Shown: in pieces, positions 36,346 to 49,440 of the stretch
Layout of the letters: each line of letters opens with the position of its first letter
How positions within the stretch are numbered: position 1 is the stretch's first letter
NCBI RefSeq assembly: GCF_004337985.1
Contig: NC_043740.1
Location: forward strand, 5,374,481-5,438,480
Origin: Pyricularia pennisetigena
Lineage: Eukaryota > Ascomycota > Sordariomycetes > Magnaporthales > Pyriculariaceae
DNA length: 64,000 nt
Reading direction: 5' to 3'
Made by a program: the position numbers and the translations under genes
The notes under the pieces: generated by a model
Database searches by the model: none
What the model was told of the DNA's origin: nothing
What the model saw: the letters and a program-made list of their open reading frames with translations, nothing else

Positions 36346-38146
36346 TAGTCTCAGGGCTCATCCCTGAAGCCCAGAGCTCCACAATTGATCCATTTCGTGG
36401 CTCAATTGCGGCTTTGCAATGTACCTGTGGGTCCATCCAAAGAACGCTTTGGTTCAGGTTTGAGGACAATTTGTCGATTTTCGCCGTTTATGGCGGTATT
36501 TTTGGCCTTTTTGCGACCGACATTCCCTTATTATTCCACAACCACGCAAAATATTAAAAAAAGAAAACATCGTTGAAAATAGGAATTGGTAGGCCTTTTT
36601 TATAAATCCAAAATTTTTTGCACCCGGTACGCCAATTAAAAGTTGGATATAGCCCGCCCTTAATCCGTTTATGGCGGTATTGTTTTTTCGATTTTTTTTT
36701 CGATTTTCGATTTTTTTTAATATTATTTTGAAATTTTGACCAAATTTTATAATTCTTGCACGTGGAAGGTCGTATATATTTATGTACTATTATATTAGAT
36801 TTTGGTGCATATACCACATTATATAAGCAGTTAAATAAGCGGATAGGCAAAGTATATACTTTTTTATATATAATTTACAATCGAAATTCGTTTGTATTTT
36901 TACCAATTTTAACGATAATAAAACCAAGACTTCAGAAATTCGACTACGTATATAAGCAAACGTCCAGATTCAATCCTACCTATTTTAGCTGTTTTGAAAA
37001 CTGTTTAATAAAAGAAAGTGCTAAATGTGTATTTTATAAATCTTTTTTCTTTATTTAATTAACTTTATATTATTTTTGTTTTGCAGCCAAATCTTGCGGT
37101 CTCTGCACGTGGGGGGTGGCATATGTATATTTAATATAACACTACATTTTGGTACGTATATTTAATTATTTTAACCGTTAAATATGCGGATAGGTAAAGT
37201 GTATCCAATTTTATATATATTTTGCAATCGAAATGTTTTTAAATTTTTACCAATTTCAACATTAATAAAACCAAGGTTTGTAAGAGTGGATTGTGTATAT
37301 AAATAGACGTCAACGTGAACCCCGATCTACAATACCGGCCCTTTTTTTTTATAATAAAAAATGCCAAATTTGTGTTATTTTTATATTTTTTGCTTTATTT
37401 AATTGAATAAAATCTATAAAAAAAAAGCTTATGTAAAATGTATTGACAAGCTGATAAAGGAGTGCACCAATTAAAAATATTTTCAGTCTTCCAATATTTG
37501 CGTAAATTATTTAATTTTTTAACAAATTGTTAATTTATATAAATATACTAATAAAACTTTTGTTTTAATCGATAATTGCATGCACTTTGCAGTTTTAGGT
37601 CTACCAAGCTTTAAAGGCTGTCATTTCAGCTAAAGTTAATATGATGTACCATTATTCAAAATAAAAATTAAATATAATGAAAAATTACAGATTTTACTTA
37701 ATATTTTAATATCTTTCCATATACAGTAGCTATTGAAACGCGGCCGGCATTCACCTAATCAACAAACTCCAATTAATTTAACGCAAATTACTATATATTC
37801 TTATAATTTTTACTTGTTTTTTATTTAAATATTCAATTGTATATTATAATTACACCATTTTCTTTTGCTATTATAATGCGAATATATTGTGTATACCCGC
37901 TATAAACGGTAAAATACTACAAATTATCCTTATATTAACAAAATAATTTTCAGCGATATCGCAATATTAGGTATATTATTAATAATACCGTTATAAACGG
38001 CGAAATGCCACAAGATGTCCTCAGACTAGAACGAGCGCGATCTTTTCGGCCAATGTAATTGGTCGAAAAGCCATGTGGCTAAAAGGTACATGGAGCGCTC
38101 GGTCCCCACTGCGAAGCAGGGGGGTCTAGTCTAAGCACTGAGACTA
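36346..38146 (+). mobile_element. TIR element D2 (1801 bp), nested at the left end of D
   Basis: Starts TAGTCTCAGGGCTCATCC and ends ..GCACTGAGACTA; colinear with element C through its length. It follows a bare 11-bp copy of the same end. The 9 bases on either side (GTCTCAGGG and CGTTACCGA) do not match, so no target duplication supports a simple insertion here. No coding capacity. Confidence 0.85.
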
Positions 38147-38410
38147 CGTTACCGATACCCCGCGAGCGGTTGCTATTTTCACCTAAACGCAATTTTACAA
38201 TATTTTAACCAAATTCGCCGCCCGCAAACCTAATCCCAAATTTACGAATACGGTTATTATAACGTTTTATTTGATATTCCTAATCCGAAAAATCAAACAA
38301 TTGGACGAAATTTATAACACGGAAAAGGTGTTTAACCTATATTATATGAATAAGATTGTCGATTCCAATTTTTACCAGCGCCCCCCCAACGTCGACAATT
38401 TCGACAATAA
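38147..38410 (+). pseudogene. Unrecognised degraded coding fragment in insertion D
   Basis: A plus-strand frame reads FLIRKIKQLDEIYNTEKVFN and then IVDSNFYQRPPNVDNFDNN up to the E2 insertion point. Composition looks coding and the GC content is higher than in the surroundings, but I recognise no family. It may be the left part of the same gene set seen at 47474-52860. Confidence 0.35.
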
Positions 38411-38908
38411 TGTGAACATGGCTAGCGCAGGGCTAATTATATTAGCTACCCTGCATTATTTTATAGCGGCTACCACGGGCTAATTTCATTAGTCACCCTG
38501 CATCGAATAAATAAATAAATAACAAATAAAACGTATACGCGTTTATTATATACACAAAGCTTTATATATCAGGTCTTTGTTCATAGTTTAACAACAAAAC
38601 AAATACGTCATACATAATCTAGCTTAGCGGTATAATGCACGTACCATAATCTGTATTATATATATATTGTTAAAGTGCGTGGGTTCGAATCCCGTTGTGG
38701 TCGCAGATTTTCTGTGCATGCATAAGCACAATAGGCCGTTAGGCTTAATGGGCCGCTAGGCTCAATAGGTCGTCAGGTTAGTTATATGAATAAGGCCAAA
38801 TTATATGACGTGACCCCGTATTTCCGATATCCGGATCGAAGATCTGCACCTACGGATTCGAACACGTAATTCACAACTTAGCCTTAGATCTATCACCTTC
38901 ATTACCTT
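38411..38908. mobile_element. Element E2, right-truncated relative of E1
   Basis: Starts TGTGAACATGGCTAGCGCAG and follows E1 through the tRNA-like boxes (GGGTTCGAATCCCG ~38681 on plus; reverse CGGATTCGAACACG ~38854) to ..TAGATCTATCACCTTCA. The right inverted arm present in E1 is absent, so there are no matching flanks. Copy E2 keeps the intact B-box cores that are mutated in E1. Confidence 0.75.
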
Positions 38909-39349
38909 TATACCTTTATCGATTTAACGATTTAACGATTCGACGAATTAATTGTGCAACAATATATTATCTCTATTACTCGCTAGCAGACGGTTATTTG
39001 CCACTTTAACGTTCCATTAGCCTTATACGTGATCCACCTTTCCCCGGGATTAAGATAAAGCTTATTCTATCTCGTAACCTCCTCACAAATAATTCCGATC
39101 TTAAAAATAATTCCCAGTAAATGCTTTTTATAATAATTATTATAATTTCGTTATGTTAATATATTTGTTTAAATTAAATAGTTTAATTATGAACCATTGA
39201 CGTAAAAGCGGTTGGAAGGCCGAGTTCTCCACGGGTAAAAACACCAAAAATATCCGGCGTCTGGTTATATATTTATTATTTAATATTTTTTCTTAACCTA
39301 TAATTGAAAACGATATTTAATATTTCCGCTACCCCGAATCGATAATATA
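38909..39349. other. Unassigned interval between E2 and Gypsy copy 2
   Basis: Starts with short CGATTTAACGATT-type tandem units, then moderately GC-rich non-repetitive sequence (CCACCTTTCCCCGGGATTAA near 39050) and AT-rich stretches. No frame I can support. The last five bases, ATATA (39345-39349), are the Gypsy target duplication. Confidence 0.5.
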
Positions 39350-39538
39350 TGTTATAGGGTAAGCCAACGGCCTTGGGCCCGTTAAATATCCTTATCGGTA
39401 TTATTATTAACGCTGGGGGAAAAAGGGAGGAAAAGGTGTATATCCGGGTCGTGGTAATATCCTTCCTTTTATATATTATCCCTAACCCGCTTTTATATTT
39501 TATTACGTAATACGTGTTTTAGGTACGAGTTTATAATA
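39350..39538 (-). repeat. 3' LTR of Gypsy copy 2 (189 bp)
   Basis: On the plus strand TGTTATAGGGTAAGCC.. to ..GTACGAGTTTATAATA, aligned over its length to 46833-47021. Confidence 0.9.
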
Positions 39539-39654
39539 TAACCCGCATTCGCCCGTTCCTTATCGGGTATAATCCCCATTTGGAGGTATTAAGGCAATCC
39601 AGCGGGCGCGTATTTTATTATAATTTACCCGTCCATTATTCTGGGCGGTATTAA

Positions 39655-40134
39655 CCCGTGGTCGGGTTTTGTTCGTTTATATTCGGCCGCGGTTATATTG
39701 CGGGCTTTCTATCCCTTTTCCGTTTGCGGGCGGTTATTGTGGTTCGTTTTTTCCTTATTTTAAATAATATAAATCTGTGGTTGAATTTTGTCCTCCCGCC
39801 TTTAGCTGCGATTATATTGTAATTGATTAATCGTATTTACCGGTCACGGGTAATTGTCGCGGTTTACCATTTTTTCACTTTAAGCGGTGTAAAACCGTGG
39901 TCGGGTTTTACCTTTTTATTTCTGGTTATAATGGTATTGTGGTTTTTTTATCGTATTTACCGTTTACGGGTGGTTATCGCGGGTTATTTTCTTTTTATTT
40001 CAAGCGGTATAGGGCCGTGGTCGGGTTTTACCCTCCTGTTTTTGGTTATAATGGTGTCGTGGTTTTCTTATCGTATTTACCGTTTGCGGGTGGTTATCGC
40101 GGTTTACTTTCCTTTTATTTTGGGCGGTGTAGGT
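39655..40134 (-). repeat. Four 120-bp tandem repeats (40-codon units) in the Gypsy 3' region
   Basis: The phrase CCGTGGTCGGGTTTT or a variant recurs at about 39655, 39775, 39895 and 40015. Because 120 is divisible by 3, the minus strand reads as four 40-residue units. Shared pieces are ITTRKR, IITRNKKVKPDHG and a basic tail, broken by stops at RIP-type sites. It may be the tail of an extra Gypsy-encoded protein. Confidence 0.75.
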
Positions 40135-42130
40135 TAATTTATTTATAAATATAATTTATTTTCCGTAATAATTGCGGTTTTTATTTTTCGCGTTTTTCCC
40201 GCGTTATTGTCCTAATCCTTTTTATTTTCCAATTTTTCCTCCATTCAATTTTTTTTATATTTAGATTTGTTTTGCTCCTATTTCTTCCTTTTTTACCATT
40301 TTATCGATTTTTCCCCGTTTTCCCATCGCTTGATTTTTTATTTATATTGTTTTTATTTCGTCCATCCTCGTTTCCTATTTATTCCTATTTGTTGCTTGTA
40401 TCGTTATTTATCGTTATTAATTCGCCGTTATTAAATTCCGGGTTTTTAGTTTTTTAATCGCGTCGCAAATAGCGTTTCGATAAATTAATACCGGTAGTGG
40501 AAATAGCCGGCCTCCCCACCGTGGTGGTTAATTATTTTCGTCGTATAACTATAACGGTCCTTTATTTGTAGATCGTATCGATTAAATGTTAACTGGGTAA
40601 TATCGCTAATTTATATTCGTAACGTTTTCGTCGCGTTGTCGGTACCGCGGAATTACAGGGTAATTTAAATAACGACGAATATACCGTTCCGGAAAATGTG
40701 TTTATTTTTTGCGTTTTTTGCGTAAAAGCGTTTAAAATAAATAGGCTTTGGGAATATGGCCTTGCCCCCGACGGTATTGATTACTAGCGATATTACAATA
40801 TTAAAAAATCGTATTATTATTATAGCGAGGCCGTTTACGTTTTTAACCCTGTTTTTCGCCGCCGTTTGCGAAAATTAAAAACCACGATTTATAATAATTA
40901 TTATATTATTTAATTTTTAATTAAAGGTATCATCGTCCATGGTAAAAGTTTTTTTGGGAAAAACACCGTATTATTTCGAAATCTCTTTACCGCGTATATT
41001 AATTGGGTCCGCGTTTACCAGGACGTATAAAAACAAATGGTTAATTCCGGGGCCGCGACGATCGTTACCAAAACTATTATTTTTACTATTATATTTAATA
41101 TTCTTTTTCGTAGCGGCGGTAATTATAACCGTTAATTGGTATAAATTTTCGCACGCTGTTTTATTTATTTGGAGGTGCGCTTAATTCCTTTGATATATAA
41201 TTGTTTCGATAACGTTATTAATTTTTAAATTTTTTAAAAACGTAATGCGTCGCGTTATGAAAAGAATTTGCAGGAGGTGCGCCGAAATAATAATATTCTC
41301 GCTACTTTAATTGCCGTTTTTACCCTTTCCCCCGCTGCTTTTTCACGCTAATTTCGCCCCGCGTATTTCCCACGTTTTTTCGTTTTTATTATTACCACGC
41401 CCCGTCGTCGTTTCGAAATTCCTTTTTCGCGTTACTCCGTCGTATTTCGTTTTGCTCGTAACCCGACTCGGTATATATTTAGATCTTCGCACCCCCGTGC
41501 TTTCATTTTATCGCGTCTTCGTATTTTTGATCGTATTATGGGTAAAAACCCGTTTTTTAAAAGGTCCCGTTGTAAATCTTTTTCGGTTAAAGGTGTTATA
41601 TATCGTTATAACGCCCTATTGCGGGAGGTTAATTAATTCGTTAAATAATAGGAGCTCCCGACTCTTGAAGACGACGCGGAAAAAATAAAATAAAAAAGGA
41701 AGACGTTAAAATAAGGGAAAAAAAAAAGGAAATTTAAATAATAGATTGGAGGCGTATAATTCGGTTTTTGATTGATATTTTATCGCCGCGCAAAATTGTC
41801 GTTTCGTATTACATACGTTAATCTAATTTAAAAATTGGGTGGGTGGGATGCGGTTACGCCGCCCCAAAAATAGGCGCGGTTTATATGGTCGCCGGTTTAT
41901 TTTTATTATTTTTCGCCCCGGTAAAAGGTTTAATTTTGCGTGTTTTTTTACCATACGTTTATTTAATTTAATATTTATTTTAGGTTTACCGTATCGTTTT
42001 TTGACCGGTGAATTATCGATTTTTTAATTAATTATAATAAATTCCTGGTCCGGTTAAAAATTTAATTATTAACGTCGTTTCGATATTGGGTTATTATTCA
42101 TCTGGGCCGGCCCTTATTTTATTTCGAATT
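40135..42130 (-). other. Gypsy copy 2 accessory region between chromodomain and repeats
   Basis: About 2 kb with no recognised domain. Minus-strand frames have coding-like composition (for example a piece with KTGFYP.YDQKYEDAIK.KHGGAKI near 41480-41560) but many stops. The plus-strand open frames here are antisense shadows, rich in F, L and R. Extra sequence downstream of integrase is not universal in chromoviruses. Confidence 0.5.
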
Positions 42131-42139
42131 CGTCCAATA

Positions 42140-45100
42140 CCCGTATATTTTCCACCGTTAACAAATTTTCCCACGTGGGTTCGTCGTATTCTTTCCATTT
42201 TACCAAAATTTTACGTTTATATTTTTTTATTATTGCGTTTTTTGCGGCCAGGATTTTTTATTACCTATTTTTCCGCGGTTTCATTATCCAAATTTAATAG
42301 GATTAATAACGGACCGGCTTTAATATCGGTACGAATTTGGGACGGTAATGGGTCGTCCGCGGTTTTTTCGCTTAATTCCACGTAAAAAATGGGGTGAACT
42401 TTTTTCGGAACGTTTAACGTAACCGTTAATAGTGTAAAAGTCGTTATAACGGTATATTTGTTCGCCACGAAATTAAGCTTTTTATTCGTGCGGTTAGTTT
42501 CAACGTTTCGTGCATTAAAAAATTTTTATTTTTTATTTTGAACCGGTCCGCTGGTTTCCGTATTTTATTCGCGTTTTTTTAACATTATTCTACATAAATT
42601 ATAACGGCGTAAGCCACGTTCAGAACGTTTTTAAAATATCATAAAAACAAATTCGCGCGGTTTTTGGGCCTGGAACCCGGTCGTCCGTTTATTTATATCA
42701 CCGGGACCGCGTTTACCTCGTATTTTAATAATAACCTATTAGGATTATTTCCCGTAATTAACGAATTTCTGTTATTTAGCGTTAATTAAGCGGCGGGTAA
42801 GTATCCGGGCCAATTTATTTGGTCAAATATAACGAAAAATTTGTAACAATATTATATTTCCTAATTAATCCGTTCCGTACCCCCGTCCGTTTTTGGGTGG
42901 TAAAACGTCGATAATAATCGTAAAATTCCTGTTTATCGGTATAACTCCGACTAAAAACCTTTTACCTAACCCGATCCCCGGTCCAATGTAATTGCGTTAA
43001 AATAACCTTTAAACCGTTACCAGGTGGAAACGAATTTTGCGGCGCAAATTTCGGTTTTTATCGAATTTATCGTTTTTAATTAGATATATTTGGAAAATTT
43101 ATTAATTATAACTATTATATAACGCGGTGCGTCCGTACTATTACTTGGGAAATCCGTTATAAAATTAATGGAAATTTGTTTCCAAAACCTATCCGGTATT
43201 TGTAAAAATTATAATAATTTTTATTTGCGTCGTTTCGATAATTTCATTTTGCGGTATATATTAGAATTACGTACGAATTGTCGGATATATTCGGTTATCC
43301 CGTCCCAATGGTAATTTCGGGCCAGAATTGTAAATATATTATTTTTACCGCAATAACCAATTATTAGGGATTTGTGGGTTCGTTGCAAAATTGCCGTGGT
43401 TAGGGGTTCCCAATTGGGTAATTAAAAACGGTTTTTATATAATAGCGTACCGGAGGCGTTTATTAAATAGTCCGTTATTTATATTATCGTTTCGGTTTCG
43501 GGTGGGAATCGTTTTATATTTTGTTAAACCGCGTCACGTTTATAAACGTATACCGGGTTTTTTTTCCATTATTTCGTTCCAAAATCCTATTATATAAAAT
43601 TGTTGGAAAATAAGTATTTTTTTCCGGGACCGCCGGTAATATATTTTGTAATAATATCTAAAAAATACCGATTATAATTATACTGGGTATTAGGCGTAAT
43701 ATTATCGTTTTCCTTTTTTCGTTGGTTTTATCCTGCTCCCGTTTAAATAACGCGTCGGGAATTATCGCGTATTTCCTTAATCGGTATTTTAAAATATAAT
43801 TAAATTTGGATAGGATTTTAATTTACCGTATTTGCCGTTCCGACACCATTTTCGGTTTCGTAAAATCTTCGAACGTTTTTTAATCCGTAAAAATAATAAA
43901 GGGAAAACGGATATTGCGTAATTCCGTTTTTTATATTTGTAAATAATGGACGACCGCGAGCAATTCCTTATTATGGATAATATAATTACGTTAAACCGTC
44001 GTTAGTTTAACGGAATGGAATATTACCGGTTTTTATGACCCGTTTTTCCCTTTTTATATTAATACCCCCCCGATAATTACGCCGGAATAGTCCGATTTTG
44101 TTTTCGTTTCCGTTTCGTCGTTTTATTGAGCCAATATTGGCGTTTATAAATATATTTATTTAAATATTTTAAAAAAACGTCCTTTTTTAACGTCCATTTA
44201 AACGGTATTCCTTTTTTAATAAATCGAAATAGGGGCGCCGTTAAACCCGAATACCCGTTTATAAAATCCCGGGAAAAATTTGCGAATTTTAAAAAACCGC
44301 GCAATCCTCGTAATTTCGTCGGGTTTTCCCATTCCCGGATCGCGCGTAATTTTTCCGGATTAGTTTCCACGTTTATATTAACGTATGTAATAAACCCCAA
44401 ATATTTAACGGAAATAATCGCCAACGCGTTTTTATCGAAATTTAAATTTAAACCCGCTTTTTCGAATTTTCCCAAAATGTGGGTAATTTTCCGCCAATAA
44501 TCCGTTTTGGAGCCGGACGTATAAATTAAAATATCGTTTAACAATATTAATATATAATTGTCTAATATATTCCCGAAAACGCCGTTAATATATCGCTGGA
44601 ACGTGGCCGGGGCGCCCGTTAATCCGAATAAATATATTAATTATTCGAATAATCCGAATTTTGTGCGAAAAACTGTAAAATATTTATCCTCTTCGGTTAC
44701 GCGTAATTAATGGAAAATTGCGCGCAGGTTTATTTTAATAAAATATTCCATTCCGGATAAAAAGCGGAATATTTTTTTAATTAATAGTAAAAAATACCGG
44801 TCCTATATTATAATAGCGTTTAATATTTTATAATCAACGTATAAACGCCATTTTCCAAAGATTTTCCGGATTATTAGGACCGGGGCTGCGGTTAACGACG
44901 CGTTTATTCGAATTTATTTTTTATCCATTATATCGATTATTTATCGCCGCAATTCCAATAATTAATTATACGGTATATGGTATAACCGGCCTTATAATAA
45001 CGGCGGGGATTTACCGTCGCTATTTTTTGGATCCGGATATAATAATCCAATTCGCCCCTATACGGGGGTAAAACCGAAATTTTACCGTCGTTAAATAGGT

Positions 45101-46800
45101 TTTTAAAATTTTTTAATTTTACGGGTAACGTCGCCGGGGGTTTTGCGTCGTTTTTATTCACCGCCGATAAAGTTAGGACCCGGGTTATATTTCGTAATAA
45201 AATAAAGGCGAACTCCATTTATTCGTTCGTATTTATTTTCTGTTTTTCGGGCCGCGGTTAGGAATACGTTGTTTAAAATTACCGTAATTTTCCTGTTTTT
45301 CGGACGCAGGGACAGTTTTTGCACAAATAACTTTTTAATGGATTTTCTTTTTAATTTTCCCTGGTTTGGGTTAAATATTATATTTCGGTGGATTATCCAA
45401 AAAAAGTCCCAGGAATAGGTCCTACGTGAATCCCGGGATTATATAAAAGGATATCGGCGCGGATTAGCCGTCGATATTTACGTCGCAATTATTTATTTCC
45501 CGTTTATCGGCTCGTATTTGTCCCGTTACCGTGTTTAACCGGCGGATATATGGTAAAAAAACTTTTATTATTTTTAATTTTTCGGTATAATTTTTATTTA
45601 AACCGCGTAATATTCGTACCTTAAATCCATTTATCCAATAATAAACTTAGTTAAATTAATTAAAACCGGGATACAAAATGGTCGTTTATATATTATAATT
45701 TATATTTTTTTAATTACCTTTTCCGATTTATATTTATTAACGTATTATAGGGTAATCCGGGCCCGTCGCGTCGGTTCTTTTTGGGTTAAAATCATAACCC
45801 AAAATTAACTTTCTCCTTTTTCGGGGTCGTTTGGCGTTGGACGTGTAACCGGTGCAAATTAGTAATTTTGGGCGTAATGGGAGGCGGACCCGCAACGGAA
45901 ACAGGCCTTTATTTCCCGGCGTCGTTGGAATTTTTAAACGGATACCTATAAAACCCGATTTTTCCCTTTATTTCCATCCAATTGGCGTTTTCTTCGTTTT
46001 TTCCCAACGTTATAACGGCTTCGGCTACTTTTTATCGTTAATACGCCTATTATTATTATATTTTTTAAATTTATTTATAAAAAATTTGGAAAAAGGGCGT
46101 TCCGTTTTTAATGAAAACGTTTATCCAAATCAATAACGTCTAAATCCTAGGCGATATAACGGTATATAGCGATAAATCCGTGGTAAAAATTGGAAACGAT
46201 ACCCCTTTTTACCGACACCTTTTTTATCCGGTTAACGACCCGGAAACGCAAATAATTGGCCCGTATTTCGTTTAATTATTCGAAATTTCCGGCCGTAGTA
46301 AGGAGACGTTCGAATTTAATAAAGAAATATATAAACGATTCGCCGTATCGTATTCGGAATGTTTTTAATTCGGCGAAAATTTGGGTTTTTTTATAAAAAT
46401 CGTCGTACGTACGTCCCAAATATTTGATAAAACTTTTATGGTTATACCTTTTCCCCGTACCTTTTACTTTATATAAAAAACGGACGAGATTCTATATTAT
46501 TATAATAAAATTAAATTATACGTATTCGAATTGGTCGCGCTAATTTCCGACAAATTTCGCGTCGCGTATTAATTTATACGAAATAATTTATTTCCAAATT
46601 GTAAACGCAACCGGTGCGCCGTTATATAATGGGGGGTTACGTAAAAGTTTTTTTTTGGGGCGTTGTTTTTGCGCGATCGCGCCTGCGTTTAAAAAATATA
46701 ATTATATTTAAACGATACGTTTTTTTAATATCGCGATATTCGCGATTAGGTTTTAGTAAAAATCGTAAATTTCCCTTCCCGGGCTTGGTTTTGGGTTGGC
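42140..46800 (-). pseudogene. Gypsy gag-pol polyprotein remnant with chromodomain (copy 2)
   Basis: RT linker/N-terminus at 44937-45218: LKNFKNLFNDGKISVLPPY then ELDYYIRI, the usual LPPHR..DH region. RT/RNase H connection at 44077-44544: LNDILIYTSGSK (ancestral YLDDILIYS with altered residues), VKYLGFITY, LRGLRGFLKFANFSRDFI and PFKWT. Integrase C-terminus at 42265-42468: VPKKVHPIFYVELSEKTADD. Chromodomain at ~42150-42265: ILVKWKEYDEPTWENLLT, with the aromatic W..Y..W pattern used to bind methylated histone H3. Not functional. Confidence 0.88.
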
Positions 46801-46832
46801 TATTATCGTGTTTAAATTCGAACGTTAGTAAA

Positions 46833-47021
46833 TATTATAGGGTAAACCAACGGTTTTGCGACCGTTAAATATTTTTATTGGTATTATTATTAACGTTGGG
46901 GGAAAAAGGGAGGAAAAGGTGTATGTCCAGGTCGTGGTAATGTCCTTTCCTTTATATATAATCCCTAACCCGCTTTTGTATTTTATTACGTGATACGTGC
47001 CTTAGGCACGAATCCATAACA
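46833..47021 (-). repeat. 5' LTR of Gypsy copy 2 (189 bp)
   Basis: Plus strand TATTATAGGGTAAACC.. to ..GCACGAATCCATAACA; followed by ATATA, the target duplication. Confidence 0.9.
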
Positions 47022-47026
47022 ATATA

Positions 47027-47473
47027 CCACGCATTTTGCCTTATTTTTTCTATTAATCGGGTTATGACCATTACCACGCCAATTACTACCAAAATTAAAA
47101 ATATTACTGGTTTTTATACCTTAATTTAAAACAAAATGCGATTCTTTTCGCCCGATTTAAAAATTTATCCTAGGAAAATATGCTTACGGTCGATTATATT
47201 TAGGAAGATAATGGTTATCTCGCTATTTATAATATCGATAAAAATACGAAAACTTCCCTGCAAAAATTCAAATCGACAAATTGGAAATAATGGCTATTTT
47301 ACCTTCGAATTTTCAACTTTATAATTTTTATTATTATACCAAACGAAAAATCGTCAATAATCTTTAAATATACGGGCGTATTTACGGTATGGAGGGGTAT
47401 AAATGCCGGGCTTATTTTACCCAACTGTATAATTATTTATCCCCGTAAACGCATTCCGCCCTATATTATTATT
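47027..47473. other. Unassigned interval right of Gypsy copy 2
   Basis: AT-rich sequence that would join 39344 if the Gypsy were removed. A weak plus-strand frame (47136-47324) is not convincing. Part of insertion D. Confidence 0.4.
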
Positions 47474-49440
47474 ATGAAAAAACTCCAATTTGGCCATCGT
47501 TTTAAAAACGTTATAACGAACACCGAAACAATTTTTAAAAATATTATTACCGCATTCGTGGGCGAAAATACCAATAATATTAGGCCCGTTACATTAGGAA
47601 TTTATGTTAATACGGATACCGCAACTGGTAACTGCCAAACCTCGGTTTTTTTTAATATGGGTTTTATCCGTTTATTGCAATTTTTGGTAATTAATTACCT
47701 ATTTCAACTAATAATCCACGCCGAGGAAAACACCGGGGATATGAATTCGGCGGAATTGGGTAGAATGCTGGCGTTAAAGGGAATGGACTTTAAAACCAAA
47801 CACCGCAACGTCCGATAAAGTTCAAAAAAAACTTATAGGAAAAAAAACCCGTTTTGGATCGGTAATTATAAACGTTTTAACTTAATATAACGATGAGGGT
47901 CCTTTTAATTGGCTTTACTCGAAAGTTTGCACTAATTTTAAAACGGTACCTCCGTCGGGTAGGGTTAAAATAGTCCAATTTATATTAAACCAATCGCTAT
48001 TTATTACCCGCGTGGTTGAAATTTATATGGAGGAGAAAAAAGGTTAACGCGTCCTCGTTATAACGCCCAATTTTTGGATTTAAACGTGAATTGGTTATAT
48101 AATAGCAGTTATTATAATCCCTTTTTTTCCTTATAGCTATTATAATACCAGTTACAATTTTTAATACGTTTAAATTGTAATAAATGTTACAGTAGCTGTT
48201 ATTTTTCCATTTTTGTAATAATTATTACAATTCTCAATATACCTGCTAGTTTCTTTTAATTTTATTGTCTATATTTTGGAAAAAGCCAGTTTCGATATAA
48301 TTATTATCCGATTAGGTTTATCCTAAACAGAACGCGATAAAAGCGTTTCCGATTTTACCGATTCCAGCTCCAATTTTAACCTTTATATCCTAAATATTAA
48401 TATTTCCAACGTTGGCCTTAATTTGCACCCCAATTATTATATTAGCACTATTACCCTCTAAATCTGGAACGCTAATATATAATTGCAGATTTATAGTCGT
48501 TTAATTCGGTTAAGTTACCAAACACCTATTATTTGGCGCATTTTCGAAATTCGAGGTACTTTTTTCGACTGGGTAAAAAATTGTAAATTCCGGAAGGCTA
48601 ATACCCCTTTTTCTACTGTTCCGGCCGTAATTAATGTATAACCAATATTATTAAAGTGTATTACGCGTATTTGTTTCTCAAAACTATCCGATTTCCAATT
48701 ATTAAATAATTCCTGGCGTATAAAATAATAGTAATTATATTTTTTAGCTTTCAAACTGCTTCGCTTAAATAGTAAACCCCCCCAGCATCTTAATATCTTT
48801 TATTCTTACAGGACGCGCCGCATAAGCGAATTCTTTTTTCGCCTGGCTTTAATATTAAAATTTAATATCCTTAAATAGTTTAACGAACAGGATTTGGTGG
48901 AAAAATCGTTAACTTTTATTTTAACGTTAGGTCCAATTCATATTAATTACCAATACCAGGAGCAAAATGGTAATAGCAGTACGCTTATTAATTATATCAA
49001 CTGCACAAATTTATTTTATTTCGATTTTAGTACTATAAACTCGGGGTTTATCATTAAATTAATAAAATGGATTTAAAATAACGATAGATTTTACGACGAA
49101 ACCGCGACCGCGGGCGTTATCGGGGCCCCAATAAAAGATTTTGGCTCCTGGGCTATTAAACGCGGGGAAATTAATAAACCGTTTGAAAAAGGTATCTCTG
49201 GCAATAATAACGCCGACCTTTTGGCGGTCGTTATTCCGTTTTTTTTATTTATCGATTTTGGCTTTAATTACGATAAATTTACATTCGATTCGTTAAAAAA
49301 ACCCTGCAAACCCACTTCGGAAAAAGATAAAAAAATAAGAGATTCGGTCCCTGGATTCTTTACCGCGACCCCACTTCGGAAAAAAAGGCGTGGCGTTGAT
49401 AAACCCATTTTTAAAAAAATTTAACGCTGCTAAACGTTTT
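47474..49440 (+). pseudogene. Unrecognised degraded coding sequence in insertion D, plus strand
   Basis: Open piece 47474-47818 (114 codons) starting ATG, with KNIITAFVGENTNNIRPVTL and a hydrophobic centre. A second stretch at ~49080-49430 reads APIKDFGSWAIKRGEINKPF then GNNNADLLAVVIPFFLFIDF and a basic tail. Between them (48260-48800) the minus strand also has coding-like text (48515-48754, 79 codons). I recognise no family. Possibly two or more genes of a large transposon; boundaries are approximate. Confidence 0.35.

Larger units (their letters stand above)
39350..47021 (-). mobile_element. Full-length Gypsy chromovirus copy 2 (7.67 kb)
   Basis: Two 189-bp LTRs (39350-39538 and 46833-47021) flanked by perfect ATATA (39345-39349, 47022-47026). 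Coding is on the minus strand, so the 5' LTR is the right one. Minus-strand order: gag (~46800-45700), protease (~45600-45300), RT (~45200-44080), RNase H (~44050-43800), integrase (~43600-42300), chromodomain (~42265-42140), then ~2.5 kb of additional sequence before the 3' LTR. Disrupted by RIP-type stops. Confidence 0.92.

Noticed and set aside
38271..38483. A 70-codon intact gene spanning 38271-38483
   Set aside because: The frame runs from degraded coding sequence into the E2 element, so the ORF is a chance fusion.
41311..41688. Plus-strand ORF of 125 codons
   Set aside because: Antisense within the Gypsy accessory region; composition rich in F, L and R, typical of a shadow frame.
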